From Pseudomonadota bacterium (lineage in GTDB: Bacteria; Desulfobacterota; Desulfobacteria; Desulfobacterales; RPRI01), in assembly GCA_018819005.1 (NCBI GenBank), contig JAHJQU010000045.1, positions 1 to 7,811 on the forward strand: DNA of 7,811 bases, in the 5' to 3' direction. The notes beneath the pieces are model-generated. The model worked only from the letters and a program-made list of their open reading frames with translations. It did not search any database and was not told the DNA's origin. Both the position numbers and the translations under genes were made by a program. Of this stretch, positions 6,000 through 7,811 are shown piece after piece (the stretch's first letter is position 1; every line of letters begins with the position of its first letter).

Positions 6000-6779
6000 T
6001 TAGAGTTTACCCTCTTTTATTTCTTTCTTGCCCGACGCAAGACCATCTTTATAGCACTTCTTGCCGTACCAGTCGATCTGCCTGCATATACCTCTGATAA
6101 TGCTCACTTCTCTTGCGCGAAGTTCCATGCGTGTAAAAAAATGGCGCAGCTTGTTCATCCAGTAATCGGGGTTTTCCGGATTAATATAGTCAATTCTGAC
6201 GAGTATATCCTTTACATTGTCGTACATTCCGTCAAGCTCAAAGCGGGTTGCAAGGCGCGGGGCGAATTTCACCTTGTCTTCGATTCCTGCAAGGAATATT
6301 TCATAGCATATGATCAGGACAGCCTGTGAAACATTCAGTGATGAAAAATCAGAAGCCGGAATATTAACAAGTTCATGACACAACCGGATATCCTCGTTTA
6401 AAAGTCCTCGATCTTCAGGACCAAAAAGAACAGCAATTCTGTTTTTCTTTGATATTCCAACAAGGTTACCGGCCATTTCTGAAGGAGAAGAGATTGTGAC
6501 TCGCTCTCCTCCTAAACGGGCTGTGGTGCCGACGACATAGTTATACGGAGCAAGAGCCTCTCTGAGATGTTCGTACATTTCTATTTTATCAACAACATCT
6601 GAAGCAGCATGGGTTGCCAGTTTCCTGACTTTTTCAATGTCAAAATTTTCAGGGGCAACTACAACAAGTGTTTTTAAGCCCATGTTGCACATTGCTCTTG
6701 CAGCAGCCCCGATATTTTCAGAATACCGGGGCCGGACCATGACTATCGATAAATTGTCAGAATTTATACCTGCTGTCAT
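6000..6779 (-). CDS. trmJ: tRNA (cytidine/uridine-2'-O)-methyltransferase TrmJ
   Basis: A SpoU/TrmH-superfamily (SPOUT) methyltransferase that uses SAM to methylate the ribose of position 32 in tRNA anticodon loops. With the ATG start it has 259 residues, the usual TrmJ size. The three SpoU motifs are visible: NIGAAARAMCNMG (about 22-34), LFGPEDRGL (118-126) and IPASDFSSLNVSQAV (140-154), which form the knotted SAM site. The C-terminal helical extension has the conserved pattern FFTRMEL-RE-RGICRQI characteristic of TrmJ rather than TrmL or TrmH. The stop codon of ndk (TGA) shares its A with this ATG (TGATG), and no Shine-Dalgarno is evident, so translational coupling is likely. A TTG one codon earlier (6782) is a less likely start. 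Confidence 0.93.
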   Translation of the reverse strand: MTAGINSDNLSIVMVRPRYSENIGAAARAMCNMGLKTLVVVAPENFDIEKVRKLATHAASDVVDKIEMYEHLREALAPYNYVVGTTARLGGERVTISSPSEMAGNLVGISKKNRIAVLFGPEDRGLLNEDIRLCHELVNIPASDFSSLNVSQAVLIICYEIFLAGIEDKVKFAPRLATRFELDGMYDNVKDILVRIDYINPENPDYWMNKLRHFFTRMELRAREVSIIRGICRQIDWYGKKCYKDGLASGKKEIKEGKL

Positions 6780-7195
6780 CAACCGAAAATTTCAAAGCTG
6801 TTGAAAAAGTATCCTATTTCAAAGACTGCCGATTGAGGTGAATCGGAACCATGCACAATATTTTTTTCTATCTCTGTTGCAAAATCAGCGCGAATTGTTC
6901 CGGGAGCAGCCTCCTTGTAATTTGTCGCACCCATTAATTCCCTGTATTTTGAAATTACATTCTCGCCCTCAAGCACCATTACCACGACAGGACCTGATGA
7001 CATGAAATCGGTTAAGCTGCCGAAAAAAGGGCGTTCCTTATGTACGGCGTAAAAACCCTGAGCCTCTGTTTTGGTCATATGAATCATCTTCATGGCGACT
7101 ATTTTAATATTGTTTTTTTCAAAGCGTTTTACAACCTCACCAATCAATCCTCTCGAGACTCCATCCGGTTTGATAATAGACAATGTTCTTTCCAT
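6779..7195 (-). CDS. ndk: Nucleoside diphosphate kinase
   Basis: It transfers the gamma-phosphate of ATP to other NDPs through a phosphohistidine and so balances cytoplasmic NTP and dNTP pools. All hallmarks are present in 138 residues, the family's normal length: ERTLSIIKPDGVSRGLIGE at the N-terminus with the nucleotide-binding K9, the RPFFGSLTDFMSSGPVV segment (55-71), GATNYKEAAPGTIRADFA (89-106), and the active-site motif NIVHGSDSPQSA with catalytic H115. The start is preceded by GAAAGGA ten bases upstream. It is the first gene of the - strand block, with a candidate promoter at 7234-7262. It overlaps trmJ by one base, so the two should be expressed together. Confidence 0.97.
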   Translation of the reverse strand: MERTLSIIKPDGVSRGLIGEVVKRFEKNNIKIVAMKMIHMTKTEAQGFYAVHKERPFFGSLTDFMSSGPVVVMVLEGENVISKYRELMGATNYKEAAPGTIRADFATEIEKNIVHGSDSPQSAVFEIGYFFNSFEIFG

Positions 7196-7233
7196 ATTTA
7201 TAAAATCCTTTCAAAGGTAATTTAGTGTCCGGA

Positions 7234-7262
7234 GCCATACCAGAAGCAAACATTCAAGTCAA
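7234..7262 (-). promoter_or_regulatory. Candidate sigma-70 promoter of ndk-trmJ
   Basis: On the - strand, TTGACT (7262-7257) and TATGGC (7239-7234) are 17 bp apart, with an extended -10 TG one base before TATGGC. The -35 is near-consensus and the -10 is weak. Transcription would start near 7227, giving a leader of about 30 nt before the ndk ATG. A short dyad CAACA-ACCGGA-TGTTG (7260-7275) touches the -35 edge and might be an operator or chance. Confidence 0.4.
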
Positions 7263-7393
7263 CAACCGGATGTTGTGTATCTCTGCGCCTGTTCGAATAA
7301 ATACCTTTGCAGAACATCTTATATATCGCCATATCCCACGACATGACGAATGTGAGTTATTCAAAGCTTTCGAAAAACACCCGTCTCTTTTTA

Positions 7394-7422
7394 TTGACGA
7401 TAATATTATAATCTGGTAGTTT
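7394..7422 (+). promoter_or_regulatory. Candidate promoter of the DUF3842 gene
   Basis: TTGACG (7394-7399) is followed after 17 bp by TAGTTT (7417-7422), with TG one base before it. The geometry is the same as the proposed ndk promoter. The predicted start near 7429 leaves about 35 nt to the ATG at 7464. A TATAAT at 7407-7412 is also present but has no good -35 partner. The region is A/T-rich, so chance matches are likely. Confidence 0.25.
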
Positions 7423-7463
7423 TTAAAAAACAATTAACACATTATGAATATTGCGGCGACATA

Positions 7464-7811
7464 ATGCAGACAACAGAACAGAAAAAAATAATCAGGATTT
7501 GCGTGATAGACGGGCAGGGCGGCGGAATCGGAAGCGCTATAATCAAAAGATTAAAAGATGCCGTTTGCGAAACGATTGAACTTCTTGCCCTCGGCACAAA
7601 TGCGATTGCGACATCCCAGATGCTAAAAGCCGGTGCAAACCGTGGCGCGTCGGGTGAAAACGCAATAGTACAGACCGTTAAACTGGTTGATATCATAATC
7701 GGGCCTGTCGGCATCGTGCTTGCCCATTCCATGATGGGGGAGGTAACGCCGGGAATTTCTGAGGCTGTTTCAGCCAGCCCGGCAAGGAAGCTTCTCATAC
7801 CACTCTCACAG
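7464..7811 (+). CDS. DUF3842 family protein (3' end beyond window)
   Basis: An open + strand frame runs from the ATG at 7464 to the last base, giving 116 codons with no stop, so the gene continues outside. It begins with a Rossmann-like strand and glycine-rich loop, IIRICVIDGQGGGIGSAII (residues 9-27). ELLALGTNAIATSQMLKAGA (about 41-60) and SGENAIVQ follow, then a second hydrophobic strand, VDIIIGPVGIVLAHSMMGEVTP, and ARKLLIPL near the window edge. These segments match what I recall of DUF3842, a family of roughly 135 residues in anaerobic bacteria with no established function. The GxGGGIG loop suggests nucleotide or cofactor binding, which is inference. No good Shine-Dalgarno precedes the ATG, but no earlier in-frame start exists. 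The 118-codon - strand frame over the same bases is a shadow. Confidence 0.85.
   Translation, partial: MQTTEQKKIIRICVIDGQGGGIGSAIIKRLKDAVCETIELLALGTNAIATSQMLKAGANRGASGENAIVQTVKLVDIIIGPVGIVLAHSMMGEVTPGISEAVSASPARKLLIPLSQ

Noticed and set aside
7225..7419. 64-codon + strand reading frame starting with GTG between ndk and the DUF3842 gene
   Set aside because: It has no Shine-Dalgarno, covers the proposed ndk promoter and its product resembles nothing I know.
7442..7798. 118-codon - strand frame at the right end
   Set aside because: The + strand frame over the same bases has clear DUF3842-like motifs, and the antisense frame is low in complexity.

Overview
The window looks like a chromosomal segment of an anaerobic, probably sulfate-reducing, deltaproteobacterium (Desulfobacterota, Desulfobacterales-like). 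This assignment is inference. It rests on the gene styles, on a DUF3842 protein, on an acyl-CoA module typical of fatty-acid-oxidising anaerobes, and on a dispersed-repeat-like palindrome that resembles, from memory, repeats in that group. Base composition is moderate and slightly A/T-leaning. There is no rRNA, tRNA or CRISPR array.

Left part (1-2054): an unrecognised 265-residue protein on the + strand converges on, and overlaps by 10 bp, a 137-residue basic/coiled-coil protein on the - strand. A gene-poor stretch of about 570 bp follows (1220-1790). It holds several inverted repeats, one resembling the terminal hairpin of an IS200/IS605 (TnpB-type) element, and a candidate promoter. That promoter precedes a small 87-residue unknown protein placed 31 bp before nadE.

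Centre (2086-3937): nadE encodes a two-domain, glutamine-hydrolysing NAD+ synthase with all expected catalytic motifs. Directly at its stop codon begins a roughly 126-bp imperfect palindrome that fills most of the space before the convergent gene block.

Right part, - strand (3938-7195): reading in the direction of transcription, ndk, trmJ, a crotonase-fold dienoyl-CoA isomerase-like gene, then a CaiB/BaiF-family gene with the full alpha-methylacyl-CoA racemase triad. ndk and trmJ overlap by one base (TGATG). The two acyl-CoA genes are 27 bp apart and have strong ribosome-binding sites. They look like an auxiliary beta-oxidation pair that handles awkward double-bond positions and methyl-branch stereochemistry. 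ndk and trmJ are housekeeping genes (NTP balance, tRNA position 32 methylation). A candidate promoter lies upstream of ndk.

Right end (7464-7811): divergent from ndk, the start of a DUF3842 protein runs off the window.

Nothing here amounts to a clearly new multi-gene system. The points most worth following are the unknown convergent pair, the small gene before nadE, the two palindromic elements and the substrate of the acyl-CoA pair.
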